Below, in pieces: positions 1 to 8,413 of a stretch of DNA of 50,204 nt. Origin of the DNA: UMGS172 sp045578845 (GTDB taxonomy: Bacteria > Bacillota > Clostridia > Oscillospirales > Acutalibacteraceae); the NCBI GenBank assembly GCA_045578845.1, contig JAZNLA010000005.1, forward strand, positions 1 through 50,204, given 5' to 3'. Under the pieces are notes generated by a model, which was not told the DNA's origin, did no database searches, and saw only the letters and a list, made by a program, of their open reading frames with translations. How positions within the stretch are numbered: the stretch's first letter is position 1; each line of letters opens with the position of its first letter. A program made the translations under genes and the position numbers.

Positions 1-411
1 GCTTTTGATGAAAACAGGGTAAGAAGCTGGATTGCGCGAAATATGGAACGGTATCGGGTATTTGGTTTTGGCCTGTGGGCCGTATGCCTGAAAGCGACAG
101 GTGAACTAATCGGTAACTGTGGCCTGACGATGCAGCTTATCAACGGAGAAATAAAACCTGAAATCGGATATCATATCAGAGCTGACAAGCAGCGAAAAGG
201 ATATGCAAAAGAAGCGGCGATTGCTGTCAGAGATTGGACTTTTAACAACACTCCTTTTAACATCGTTTATTCTTATATGAAGCATACCAACGAAGCATCA
301 GCCCAAACTGCTATGTCATACGGTTGCAAACAAGTAGATAATTTTTTTGATGAGGTAAATGGAATTACAAAGGTATTTGCGATTTCAAGAAATGAGTGGA
401 TTAATCGATAA
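1..411 (+). CDS. GNAT family N-acetyltransferase, 5' end cut by window
   Basis: The reading frame is open from the first base, so the gene begins outside the window; the first internal ATG is at 43. The visible 136 residues look like the core and C-terminal part of a GNAT acetyltransferase of the RimJ/RimL type. The acetyl-CoA binding segment reads roughly RADKQRKGYAKEA, a variant of the R-x-x-G-x-A loop, preceded by the beta-strand EIGYHI. Members transfer acetyl groups from acetyl-CoA to amines on proteins, antibiotics or small molecules; the substrate cannot be read from this sequence. It is followed after 86 bp by a regulator gene with its own promoter, so the two are probably not in one operon. 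Family assignment is fairly secure, function unknown. Confidence 0.75.
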   Translation, partial: AFDENRVRSWIARNMERYRVFGFGLWAVCLKATGELIGNCGLTMQLINGEIKPEIGYHIRADKQRKGYAKEAAIAVRDWTFNNTPFNIVYSYMKHTNEASAQTAMSYGCKQVDNFFDEVNGITKVFAISRNEWINR

Positions 412-448
412 ATTCCGATTTGATAAACAGACAGCAACAACGAGTTGC

Positions 449-484
449 TTGTTTGCTTTGTATTCTCACACTATAATAATAGTG
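449..484 (+). promoter_or_regulatory. Promoter with overlapping palindrome for the XRE regulator
   Basis: A TTGTTT -35 (449-454), a 17-bp spacer and a perfect TATAAT -10 (472-477) lie just ahead of the XRE gene. The inverted repeat CACTAT-AATA-ATAGTG (469-484) covers the -10 and would make a suitable operator, which suggests autoregulation. The repeat and the hexamers are seen directly; the binding protein is inferred. Confidence 0.6.
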
Positions 485-497
485 AGGTGATAGTTTT

Positions 498-1262
498 ATG
501 GAAACAAAAGATATTATAGTGGAGCTAAGGACTAAAAAGGGACTTTCGCAGGAAGCTCTTGCCGAAAAGGTATTCGTAACGAGACAGGCAGTTTCCCGAT
601 GGGAAACCGGAGAAACGGTGCCAAACACAGAAACACTCAAATTGCTCTCGAAACTATTTGATGTATCTATCAATACACTTCTCGGCTCACCAAGACAACT
701 TATTTGTCAATGTTGCGGTATGCCTTTAGAAGATTCTAATATCAGCAAGGAAACAGATGGTTTCTTCAATGAAGAATACTGCAAATGGTGCTATGCAGAC
801 GGAGAATATATGTATCATGATATGGATGATTTGATTGAGACCTGCGTAAAGCATATGGCAAGTGATGAACATTCAGAGGAAGAAGTTCGTTTGTATCTAC
901 AAGAAACTCTGCCAAAACTTGATTATTGGAAGAGGTACAAAGAACTTGGCGGTGATGGAGCTTTTGAAGAATTCAAAAAGCTTTTGATTGCGGAAATTAA
1001 TGAACTAAACATTGAAGGGATGCCAAAGCTTGAAAAGCTTAATGCACTTGTTGGCGGATATGTCAATCTTGAATATAGACTTCCAAACGGAAAGTATGTC
1101 AAATTTTTAGATGATAATGCGACTTACTTGGGAAACCAACTGGAATGTGAATTTGGCGGAAACAGGTGCTTTGGCATTGTATGTAATATGGATTTTATTC
1201 TTATCTGTACTTATGAGGAAAATGGCGAAAATCCTGAGCTTGTGATTTATAAGAAAAGATAA
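498..1262 (+). CDS. XRE-family regulator with zinc-ribbon domain
   Basis: The 254-aa product begins with an XRE/Cro helix-turn-helix at residues 4-58 (GLSQEALAEKVFVTRQAVSR then the W-E-x-G motif), so it should bind DNA. A Cys4 zinc ribbon follows at about residues 69-100: C-x-C-C-G-M-P and, 25 residues later, C-K-W-C. It resembles the 'putative zinc ribbon' domain often joined to XRE heads in Clostridia. The C-terminal 100 residues form a small mixed alpha/beta region that I do not recognise. The start is supported by GAGGTGA seven bases upstream. The palindrome over its promoter suggests it represses itself. It sits between an acetyltransferase and a MerR-type gene, a typical accessory regulatory patch. 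What signal it senses is unknown. Confidence 0.8.
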   Translation: METKDIIVELRTKKGLSQEALAEKVFVTRQAVSRWETGETVPNTETLKLLSKLFDVSINTLLGSPRQLICQCCGMPLEDSNISKETDGFFNEEYCKWCYADGEYMYHDMDDLIETCVKHMASDEHSEEEVRLYLQETLPKLDYWKRYKELGGDGAFEEFKKLLIAEINELNIEGMPKLEKLNALVGGYVNLEYRLPNGKYVKFLDDNATYLGNQLECEFGGNRCFGIVCNMDFILICTYEENGENPELVIYKKR

Positions 1263-1306
1263 ATAAGAATTTTTCGAACATCAATCCATATTTTTTCAAA
1301 AGGGTA

Positions 1307-1337
1307 TTGACTTTCACGCTCCGTCATAGTGTATGCT
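1307..1337 (+). promoter_or_regulatory. MerR-type promoter with 19-bp spacer
   Basis: TTGACT (1307-1312) and TATGCT (1332-1337) are separated by 19 bp rather than 17. This long spacer is the hallmark of promoters that MerR-family activators untwist. It lies directly upstream of a MerR-type reading frame, so autoregulation of the ancestral MerR gene is likely. Confidence 0.6.
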
Positions 1338-1357
1338 CTTGTTGTGAGGTGATAAAA

Positions 1358-2686
1358 TTGAAAATGAAGATTAAAGAATTTGCCGATTTTACGGGTGTAA
1401 GTGTGCGCACACTGCATTATTACGATGAAATAGGATTGTTGACACCGGCTTTCGTTGACAGGTCTACAGGTTATCGTTTTTACGATGAACAATCCCTTCT
1501 TCGTATGCAAGAGATCCTCTTTTACCGTGAACTTGACTTTTCGTTAAAAAGCATTGGAGAGATATTATCAGCTCCTAATTATGATAAAACCGAGGCACTG
1601 AAAGAGCAAAAGCATCTTCTCATCCTCAAAAAAGAGCAGATTATGAGTCCGAGCGTATATGCTTTCAAGCGTACAGGCAATCGGTCAGGGCATCCCGACC
1701 TTAATAATCCATTCCGATGGACACAGACCACGGTGCGTGGGATGTTGGCAAATCAAGAGTATTGCGGTGACACCGTAAACTTTAGAACTTATTCCAAATC
1801 GAATAAACTAAAGAAACGCTTAAAGAACGATGCCGAAAACATTATGGTGTTCGAGAACACCCACGAAGCCATTATCAGCCGTGGATTGTTCGATGCGGTG
1901 CAAAAGCACTTCGAAGGTCGTAAGCGCCCCGATCAGCAAGGAGAGATGGACAAGTATGCAGGATTCCTCTTCTGTGGTGAATGCGGTCAAAAACTGTATC
2001 TGCACAGATGTAAGTCACTCGCTCCCGAAAAGAACTTCTTCCAATGCGGCGGATATCAGACCAAAGGTAGCACACATTGCTCAGCACACTATATCCGAGA
2101 GCAGGTGCTCGACGAAATCGTGCTTGGCAGAGTACAAAAGATGACCGCCTTAGCAAGAGAGAAACCCGATGAATTTTATGCAATGGCAACCGAAAACGGT
2201 GAAGCCGAAGCCAAGAAATTCTACGCTATGGCAGAACGGCAGCGTAACAGCTTGGAGAGTCGTGTCAAGGAGATCGATAAGATTATCCGCTGTTTGTATG
2301 AGGACAGAGTGGTTGGTCGCATCACTCCCGAACGGTACGATGAGCTGGCGTGCGGATACGAGTTGGAGCAGACTGAAATCAAGCAAGAGCTTGAAAGTAT
2401 CACGGCAAGAATTGCCGAAATGGATATGCGAGATATTTGCGTAAGAGAGTTCATTGCAAACGCAAAGGAAATTATGGATATGGATAAGCTGACACCAAAA
2501 ATCCTTCGGGCATTTGTCTTCCGCATCGATGTATATGAGAAAGAGGAAAAATTCTCACGCAAATGCGGAAACTATATCGAAATCCACTATACTTTCCAAC
2601 CAAAGCCGCGCACCACATCAAAAACGGCAGTATCCACAATAGCGGTGATACCGATGGAACTGCAAATGGCAGCAATAAATGCCTAA
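1358..2686 (+). pseudogene. Hybrid ORF: MerR N-terminus fused to truncated serine recombinase
   Basis: The open frame joins two unrelated proteins. The first ~95 residues are a MerR-family head close to the TipA group: a winged helix (VSVRTLHYYDEIGLLTP) and the start of the dimerisation helix (ending LILKKEQI). The sensor domain is missing. From about base 1640 the product changes to the middle and end of a large serine recombinase: the recombinase domain (RWTQTTVRGMLANQEYCGDT), a Cys-rich zinc ribbon (CGECGQ ... C ... C), a coiled coil and the usual C-terminal tail. The resolvase catalytic domain with its nucleophilic serine is absent. GAGGTG six bases before a TTG at 1358 marks the native MerR start; TTG at 1307 falls inside the promoter. 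No frameshift interrupts the joint, so a hybrid protein could be made, but it cannot recombine DNA. A deletion after insertion of a mobile element, or an assembly join, are both possible. Confidence 0.7.
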
Positions 2687-2694
2687 AAACAGCA

Positions 2695-2725
2695 GTAACC
2701 GGAAGGCATTACGCCTTCCGGTTAC
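2695..2725 (+). terminator. Perfect 13-bp hairpin after the recombinase remnant
   Basis: GTAACCGGAAGGC (2695-2707) and its exact complement (2713-2725) are separated by ATTAC. There is no clear T-run, so it may be a weak terminator or a structured end of the former mobile element. Confidence 0.5.
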
Positions 2726-2786
2726 ATACCGCACCATTTACTCCGTTAAGAACAACGGGCAAATAGTCGGCTTGTTTTGTTTTATC

Positions 2787-3530
2787 TTACATTATACCCT
2801 TGCCGCCGTCAACATAAATGCTTTGGCCGGTAATGTAGCGTGCTTCGTCACTGCAAAGCAGTCTTAAAATTCCTCTCAAATCGTCGGGCATACCGTAGAA
2901 ACCCACAGGAATTAACGACCTGACCTTCTTTGCATATTCCTCATCACTAAGTGCCTCAACATTGCGGTCGGTGTAAATAACACCTGGTGCTACGTTGTTA
3001 ACTGTGATACCGTCGGTAGCAAGTTGAAGTGAAAGTGACTGCACCATATTGGTCTGAGCGGCTTTTGATGCCGAGTAAACCAACATATCGGGGTGAGGTT
3101 TAGCCTCTTGAACGCTGCCTATTGTAACAATCCTACCCCACTTTTGTTCCTTCATATACGGCACTGCAGCCTGTATAAGGCGAAGCGAAGAAACAAAGTT
3201 ACAGTTAAGTTGCTCTACACACTCACTGTAGGGAATGTTGTCCCACTTATTTTTATACTGCAAAGATGCATTGAGTACCAAAATATCAATGTCACCCATT
3301 TCCTTTGCCAAGCAGTCACATTCCTCTATACTGCACAGATTAGCGGCAAGAGCAGTGGCTTTTCCGCCTGCTTCGTGAATTAAGTCCAAAGTTGTTTTGG
3401 CTGAACTTACACTGCTTGCACAGTGTACTATTACTTCTGCACCGCAACTTGCCAACTCAACGGCGATTGCTCTGCCGATACCACGACTTGATCCGGTAAC
3501 AAGTGCTCTTTTACCTTTTAAAAAGTCCAT
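2787..3530 (-). CDS. SDR family NAD(P)-dependent oxidoreductase
   Basis: A 247-aa classical short-chain dehydrogenase/reductase, the usual length for the family. The Rossmann motif TGSSRGIG lies at residues 13-20, the NAS motif near residue 88, the catalytic Y-S-A-S-K motif near 158 preceded by an active-site serine (IGSVQE), and the VAPG loop near 186. The annotation FabG-like would be possible, but its position at the end of a run with a GH10 enzyme, an RraA-like protein and a sugar-acid dehydratase favours oxidation or reduction of a sugar, sugar acid or polyol. It lies 15 bp after the GH10 gene on the same strand and is probably the last gene of that operon. Cytoplasmic; substrate unknown. 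Confidence 0.85.
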   Translation of the reverse strand: MDFLKGKRALVTGSSRGIGRAIAVELASCGAEVIVHCASSVSSAKTTLDLIHEAGGKATALAANLCSIEECDCLAKEMGDIDILVLNASLQYKNKWDNIPYSECVEQLNCNFVSSLRLIQAAVPYMKEQKWGRIVTIGSVQEAKPHPDMLVYSASKAAQTNMVQSLSLQLATDGITVNNVAPGVIYTDRNVEALSDEEYAKKVRSLIPVGFYGMPDDLRGILRLLCSDEARYITGQSIYVDGGKGIM

Positions 3531-3545
3531 ATTCTGCCGCCTTTC

Positions 3546-4898
3546 TTACAAAATAATCTCTAATGTGTTGTCCTCAAATTTATGAATACCGAAATCGGCA
3601 ACCGAATCGTCAACCTCGGCAATATAGTCACCGTAAAATCCTCTGAAATCAATATAACCGTCTTTATCGGTTACAAGTTCCAAATCGGTGTGCCATTTTT
3701 TATTAAAGAGGTCATAAAGTCTTTCTGCCGACTTTTTAGGTGTTAAGTCGTGATGCAAAAGACCGCCGCGGCATTGGTTTTCGTACCATACAGCATCGGC
3801 ACGGTCCCACGCATAACCGTCAGGAACATTCCAATAAACAATGGTTTCAACTGCAGGATGGCTAAACCAAAGGGTGTAAAGAAGTTCTAACAAGTCAGCC
3901 TGTAATTCTTCGTCTTCTAAGGTTTCGCCGAACGTCGGAATAGTAACCTCGGTCAACTCCAACGGTAAGCCAAACTCTGCCAAAATATCAAGACCCTTTA
4001 GTATATTTTTCGGGTCAAGCATATTCATGTTTTCATGAAGAACATCATGTTCATACTCTTCGTGGGTTTTTGCAGAAACACCGGTGAAAATATGATGTTG
4101 AATACCGATTTTATCAATCTCAGCACCGCCTCTTATGGCACTTTCAAGCATCATAAATACAGGTGCACGGTAGTCTAAAATACCTAAATTACTAAGAGAC
4201 TGTGCTTCATTGAAAACTAAGATTTCATTAGGAAAATGCTTTCTTGCCATGCCGAAAGCCCATTCCATAATATCCCTTTTCTCGCTTATAACCGACTGTT
4301 TTTTTAAGTAATGCTCAATTAACAGTTCGTTTACAACTTCATACTCATAAAGTCTGCCTGAATAACGTTCGGAAATTTCTCTCATACGCTTGTCGTAGAG
4401 TTCTTCCATTTTCTTCATATCTGTTTTTGGTAACCAATCGGGAAGGTGGCCTTCGTAAACCAAACAGTGAAGTTTAGCATCAATGCCGTTTTCGTCACAG
4501 TACTCTAAGCAAAGGTCGGGGGCGGGACGGCGATAAATTTTAGGACTGTTTTTATCAAATCTGAGTTTGCCCTCTTCAGGCTCAATACACTGCCAATAAA
4601 AAGGTACTGTTGCCAAGTTGAAATACTTTTTAAAATCCTCACGATAGGTTTGATTATCCTTTTCATCTTGGAACTCATCAAGCATAAAGATATTGGCACC
4701 GTGTTTAAAATCGTGTCCCTGCTGGGTAATTTTAACCTTTTTTCCGGCAACGGGTTTTCCGTCTTCATCCACAAATCTCAGTTTTGTATAACCTTTACGG
4801 TATGTTTCAATATCATGTGCAACACGTTCGGCAACATCAGCCTGCTGTTCTTTTGCACGTTTAAGCCAAAGTTCTCTGACTGCTTTTTTGTCCAGCAT
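3546..4898 (-). CDS. Cytoplasmic GH10 family glycoside hydrolase (xylanase-like)
   Basis: The 450-aa product is a glycoside hydrolase family 10 TIM barrel, a family of mainly endo-beta-1,4-xylanases with a retaining mechanism. The general acid/base is E191 in YEVVNE and the nucleophile E317 in LELTEV; W102 and the IEPEEG segment form the usual substrate cleft. Residues 38-70 form a small beta domain (DGKPVAGKKV ... GHDFKHGANIF) seen before many GH10-like barrels. I start it at ATG 4898, which has AGGAGAGG six bases upstream; an upstream open frame to 5138 lacks this. There is no signal peptide or cell-wall anchor, so it should act inside the cell on imported oligosaccharides or glycosides. 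It sits between an SDR gene and an RraA-like gene, 85 bp from the latter. Family is secure, true substrate is not. Confidence 0.85.
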   Translation of the reverse strand: MLDKKAVRELWLKRAKEQQADVAERVAHDIETYRKGYTKLRFVDEDGKPVAGKKVKITQQGHDFKHGANIFMLDEFQDEKDNQTYREDFKKYFNLATVPFYWQCIEPEEGKLRFDKNSPKIYRRPAPDLCLEYCDENGIDAKLHCLVYEGHLPDWLPKTDMKKMEELYDKRMREISERYSGRLYEYEVVNELLIEHYLKKQSVISEKRDIMEWAFGMARKHFPNEILVFNEAQSLSNLGILDYRAPVFMMLESAIRGGAEIDKIGIQHHIFTGVSAKTHEEYEHDVLHENMNMLDPKNILKGLDILAEFGLPLELTEVTIPTFGETLEDEELQADLLELLYTLWFSHPAVETIVYWNVPDGYAWDRADAVWYENQCRGGLLHHDLTPKKSAERLYDLFNKKWHTDLELVTDKDGYIDFRGFYGDYIAEVDDSVADFGIHKFEDNTLEIIL

Positions 4899-4983
4899 TT
4901 GTCCCTCTCCTAACTGAAAATATTTAAGTAGATATTCGTTCACCCTCATGCTTGTGCAGAAGGTGAACGAAATTATAACGTTA

Positions 4984-5901
4984 TTAAAGTGCCGATTGAG
5001 TATCGTTGGGGTCGCCGTTAATAGCGAGGTCATACTCAAGTGACCAGTCAAGACCGCGGTACTCTGCTGCTCTTTCGTCGGTTTCAATAAACTCCATAAG
5101 AAGGTCAAGCATTTCCTTTGTCCATGTGTTTTTATCAATTTGAGCGGTTGTGAACTTATTTAAGGTAATCATTTCAAAACCGAAAAGGTCCTTAACCTGA
5201 GTTTTAGCAGCACCGCCGACAACCTCTTCAACCAAGTGTGACGGAATGAAAAGTACACCGCCGCCTGCACCGAAGACAACGTCACCGGGCAAGCAAACCG
5301 CATTACCGATTCTGGTTACGGTGTTATAACCGGTCATAATAAAATCTCTAATCGGTGTGGGGTCAATTCCGCGGTAGTAAACTTGGGTTTCCTCAACCTT
5401 TTTCATCTGCTCGGTATCACGGATGCCTCCCCAAACAACCGCACCGCCGTTTTCATTCTTAGTTTTATTTCTAAGACCTGTAGTGAGGTTTCCTCCGAGG
5501 AAAGTGCCTTTGTAAATTTTATCGTACATATCAATAACCGGAACGTCATATTCCATTAAGTTATCAATAACCCATTGGTTATATGTACCTGTTCTGCCCT
5601 CGCTCTTGCCGATTTCCTTAACGGTTTCGTCAAGGTCGGGACGGTAGGGGCAGTAGGTTGCTGTAACTGCACGGCCGATAAGTTTTCTGCCGTCGTCATG
5701 TAAAGTAAGAAGTCTTCCTTCAAACTGACTTTCGTAGCCTTTAACGAAAATCGGTTTCCAAACCTCTTCCAAAGTAAGGGTTTTAAGAGCCTTTAAATAT
5801 TTTACGTCAACCTTAGGTCTGCCGTCAGGCAAACGTTCACCTTTCCATAAAGGAGTTAACGCTATAATTTCATCACGGTCGCAAAAATGCATTTTTTTCA
5901 C
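4984..5901 (-). CDS. RraA-family protein (putative aldolase/decarboxylase)
   Basis: A 305-aa member of the RraA / 4-hydroxy-4-methyl-2-oxoglutarate aldolase fold. The family signature is visible as GGNLTT near residue 136 followed by GGAVVWGGIRDTEQM around residues 151-165; the Arg-Asp of GGIRD binds the divalent metal and substrate carboxylates in characterised members. It is longer than minimal RraA proteins (about 160 aa), with extra N- and C-terminal segments typical of the catabolic subgroup found beside sugar-acid dehydratases. The neighbouring enolase-superfamily dehydratase would make a 2-keto-3-deoxy acid, and a retro-aldol cleavage by this protein is a reasonable next step, though this is inference. 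Annotations as a menaquinone methyltransferase or RNase E inhibitor should be disregarded here. Confidence 0.8.
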   Translation of the reverse strand: MKKMHFCDRDEIIALTPLWKGERLPDGRPKVDVKYLKALKTLTLEEVWKPIFVKGYESQFEGRLLTLHDDGRKLIGRAVTATYCPYRPDLDETVKEIGKSEGRTGTYNQWVIDNLMEYDVPVIDMYDKIYKGTFLGGNLTTGLRNKTKNENGGAVVWGGIRDTEQMKKVEETQVYYRGIDPTPIRDFIMTGYNTVTRIGNAVCLPGDVVFGAGGGVLFIPSHLVEEVVGGAAKTQVKDLFGFEMITLNKFTTAQIDKNTWTKEMLDLLMEFIETDERAAEYRGLDWSLEYDLAINGDPNDTQSAL

Positions 5902-5989
5902 CTCAAAATTTATACTTTAGCCATACAGGCTACGGTTAAAGGGACTAAAACGCAAACCGTTAAAGTCCCATTAAACTTTTTAATTACTA

Positions 5990-7339
5990 TTAACTCCAGA
6001 TACGGTCGTTGGAGAACTCTCTGTCCCAAGCACTTGTATCTTCCCACATACCGGGGATATCGGGGTTGATATGCTGGCTTAACAATTCTTCGTTAAGACC
6101 TTCTATGCCGAGGCCGGGACCGTCGGGAACTTTGATAAATCCGTCTTTGAAGATAGGATTGGGTAATCCCTTAACCATGTCACTCCACCAAGGTACGTCA
6201 ACCGAGTGGAATTCCAAAGCCAAAACATTGTGCATAGCGGCTGCAGTATGTACTGCTGCCATGCATGCAATGGGACTTTCTGCCATGTGAATTGCAACTG
6301 CAACACCGTTTTCGTCGGCAATGTCGGCAATCTTCTTAAGTTCCAAAGCACCGCCGCAGGTCAAAATGTCGGGGTGGATAACCGAAACACCGCCTGCTTT
6401 AATAAGGGTCTCAAATCCCTCTTTAAGATAAATATCCTCACCTGTGCAAACAGGAATTGTGGTGTTGTTCTTAAGTCTTACATACTGGTCGGTGTAAATC
6501 CAAGGTACCATATCCTCAATCCATGCGAGGTTGTAGGGTTCCATTCTCTTAGCAAAACGGATGCAATCCTCAACACAGATGTGACCGAAGTGGTCAATAG
6601 CAAGGGGAACATCATAACCGATAACCTCACGAACTTCTTTAACGTAGTTCTCAAGGTAATCAAGACCTTTTTCGGTGAGGTGGATACCGGTGTGGGGGTG
6701 AGCGGTGGTAACGATAGAATAACTCTTCTGATGTTTAACCATATCAGAGGTAACACTGCCGCCCTGAACGTTAAGAATATGCGAAGCATATTTCTTCATA
6801 TCGTCGATAAAGCCCAAAGGTGCATTTAATGTGCCGGGCTCGTCAAGTAAAAGACCGATACCAAGGTCCATTTTAAGGAATGTAAAGCCCATGTCCATAC
6901 GCTTTTTAAGAGCCAAGCCCATATCATGGCCGGTGTGCTTGCCGTCAACGTCGGTATCGCAGTAAACGCGAACTTCGTCACGGAATTTACCGCCCAACAT
7001 TTGATAAAGCGGAACACCGTATGCCTTACCTGCCAAATCCCACAAAGCAATTTCTACACCGGAAACGCCGCCGCCTTGACGTGACGGGCCGCCGAACTGT
7101 TTGATTTTATGGAAAATCTTATCAACATTACAGGGGTTTTCGCCCAAAATACGGCTCTTGAGCATTAAAGCATAGGTCTTTGACGAAGCATCTCTAACCT
7201 CGCCGTAACCGACTAAACCTTGGTTGGTCATAATCTTAATGATTGTACATCTTTTAGGTGCATCGGTTATGTCGACAAATCGCATATCGGTAATGCGAAG
7301 GTCGGAAGGGTTTGAATAGGTGTTAAAATTGCCGTTCAT
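5990..7339 (-). CDS. Enolase-superfamily sugar-acid dehydratase (mandelate racemase-like)
   Basis: The 449-aa product has the capping domain plus TIM barrel of the mandelate racemase/muconate lactonizing superfamily. Metal and catalytic residues are visible in order: the K-x-D of LKMDLG, the Asp of IDHFGH, Glu-Asp of WIEDMVPW, Glu of GEDIY, Asp of IHPDIL and the His of AIHMAES. These fit the mandelate racemase subgroup, whose usual reaction is loss of water from an aldonate or uronate to give a 2-keto-3-deoxy acid. The exact substrate cannot be read. It is 50-80 residues longer than the common 370-400. I prefer ATG 7339, with AGAGG seven bases upstream, over the in-frame ATG at 7357, which overlaps that ribosome binding site. 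It is the first gene of the catabolic operon and faces an AraC regulator. Confidence 0.85.
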   Translation of the reverse strand: MNGNFNTYSNPSDLRITDMRFVDITDAPKRCTIIKIMTNQGLVGYGEVRDASSKTYALMLKSRILGENPCNVDKIFHKIKQFGGPSRQGGGVSGVEIALWDLAGKAYGVPLYQMLGGKFRDEVRVYCDTDVDGKHTGHDMGLALKKRMDMGFTFLKMDLGIGLLLDEPGTLNAPLGFIDDMKKYASHILNVQGGSVTSDMVKHQKSYSIVTTAHPHTGIHLTEKGLDYLENYVKEVREVIGYDVPLAIDHFGHICVEDCIRFAKRMEPYNLAWIEDMVPWIYTDQYVRLKNNTTIPVCTGEDIYLKEGFETLIKAGGVSVIHPDILTCGGALELKKIADIADENGVAVAIHMAESPIACMAAVHTAAAMHNVLALEFHSVDVPWWSDMVKGLPNPIFKDGFIKVPDGPGLGIEGLNEELLSQHINPDIPGMWEDTSAWDREFSNDRIWS

Positions 7340-7477
7340 AGTTAATCCTCTTTTCATAAAATATTGACTTTTTAGATAATAGTTTATATACTAAACTTAG
7401 TGTAACATTTTAAAATATAAAAATCTACAACTATGTTACGGACTTTGCAAACTATATTACGATTTAGAGGTGTTTTT
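7340..7477. promoter_or_regulatory. Divergent regulatory region between dehydratase and AraC genes
   Basis: This AT-rich gap serves both divergent genes. It contains the inverted repeat AGTTTA-TATAC-TAAACT (7381-7397), a possible operator. On the minus strand a GTTACA / TATTAT pair is spaced 19 bp; no convincing plus-strand promoter is visible. The repeat is seen; its role is inferred. Confidence 0.4.
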
Positions 7478-8368
7478 TTGTTAAAAGAGGCCTATATACC
7501 CGAAAATACAAAAACCGGTTTTTTGTTCAAAATGTGGAACACCACCGTAAAACCTTTTTCAAAGCCAATGCTTGACCACCGCCATTTGCAGTTTGAAATT
7601 GTGCTTTTTAAATCGGGCAACGGCGTGTATTCGACCAAAAGCGGTACATACGATATAAAGAAAAATGATGTTTTTGTCTTTTCGTCTAACGAACAGCACT
7701 GTATTACTGAAGCAAAGGAAGGCGAAGATTTCACGTTTTTAAACCTTCACTTTGAGCCGCGTTATGTTTGGGGGTCGAAGTCCGACGGGTTTTCGAGTGA
7801 CAGCATGAACATCTGCTTTTCGCACAACGATAACTTCTGTTGCAGGTTGCCGAGGGATAACGAATATACCGAAAAAATAATAAAACTTATCTTGGAAGCC
7901 GAAAGAGAACTGACCGACAAACACACCGAATACCAACTTATGGTACACAATAAAGTATACGAAATTATGGTTATTTTGGCGAGGCATTTAGGCTACGGCA
8001 CAGGAAAAACCGTTACAGCCGAAGAGCGAAGCCACATAAAGGCGGTCAAAACAGCCATTGACTACATAAGCAAGCATTTAACCGAGCAACTGTCCTTGCA
8101 GTCTATTGCCGAGCGAGTTGATTTGAGTCCAAACTATTTTTCGCACGTCTTTAAAAAGACGGTCGGAATTTCACTTTGGGATTATATAACCTCTAAGCGT
8201 ATTGAGGTTGCTACGGCACTTATAAACGACAATATCCAACACATGAATATAATTGATATTGCCTCGGCCTGCGGATTTAATAACACCGCCAATTTTAATA
8301 AAGCCTTTCGCCGAGTAACCGGTATGACCCCTACTGAGTTTAACCGCCACGGCGAATATATAGGATAA
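7478..8368 (+). CDS. AraC family transcriptional regulator
   Basis: A 296-aa regulator with an N-terminal cupin-like sensor half (residues about 1-165; HxxE-like segment DHRHLQFE) and a C-terminal AraC DNA-binding half with two helix-turn-helix motifs (LSLQSIAERVDLSPNYFSHV and the IASACGFNNTANFNKAFRR signature). I place the start at TTG 7478 because AGAGGTG precedes it by six bases; the ATG at 7433 has no such site. Its divergent position suggests it controls the dehydratase-RraA-GH10-SDR operon, and perhaps the symporter beyond its terminator, in response to a sugar or sugar acid bound by the cupin. Most relatives are activators. Confidence 0.9.
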   Translation: MLKEAYIPENTKTGFLFKMWNTTVKPFSKPMLDHRHLQFEIVLFKSGNGVYSTKSGTYDIKKNDVFVFSSNEQHCITEAKEGEDFTFLNLHFEPRYVWGSKSDGFSSDSMNICFSHNDNFCCRLPRDNEYTEKIIKLILEAERELTDKHTEYQLMVHNKVYEIMVILARHLGYGTGKTVTAEERSHIKAVKTAIDYISKHLTEQLSLQSIAERVDLSPNYFSHVFKKTVGISLWDYITSKRIEVATALINDNIQHMNIIDIASACGFNNTANFNKAFRRVTGMTPTEFNRHGEYIG

Positions 8369-8381
8369 ATTTTCAAACAAA

Positions 8382-8404
8382 AAACCACGACTTAGTCGTG
8401 GTTT
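8382..8404. terminator. Bidirectional terminator between AraC and symporter genes
   Basis: AAACCACGAC and its complement are separated by a three-base loop, flanked by A-runs on the left and T-runs on the right. It can end transcription from both convergent genes. Confidence 0.85.
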
Positions 8405-8413
8405 AAATTTTAA

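Noticed and set aside
1640..2686. Intact integrative element of the large serine recombinase type
   Set aside because: The resolvase catalytic domain, other mobile-element genes and paired attachment sites are missing; only a remnant remains.
4899..5138. Extended N-terminus of the GH10 protein
   Set aside because: The upstream part has no similarity to the family, overlaps the end of the RraA-like gene, and the ATG at 4898 has a good ribosome binding site.
6206..6829. 207-codon plus-strand open frame
   Set aside because: Antisense to the clear dehydratase gene, with no family features and no ribosome binding site.
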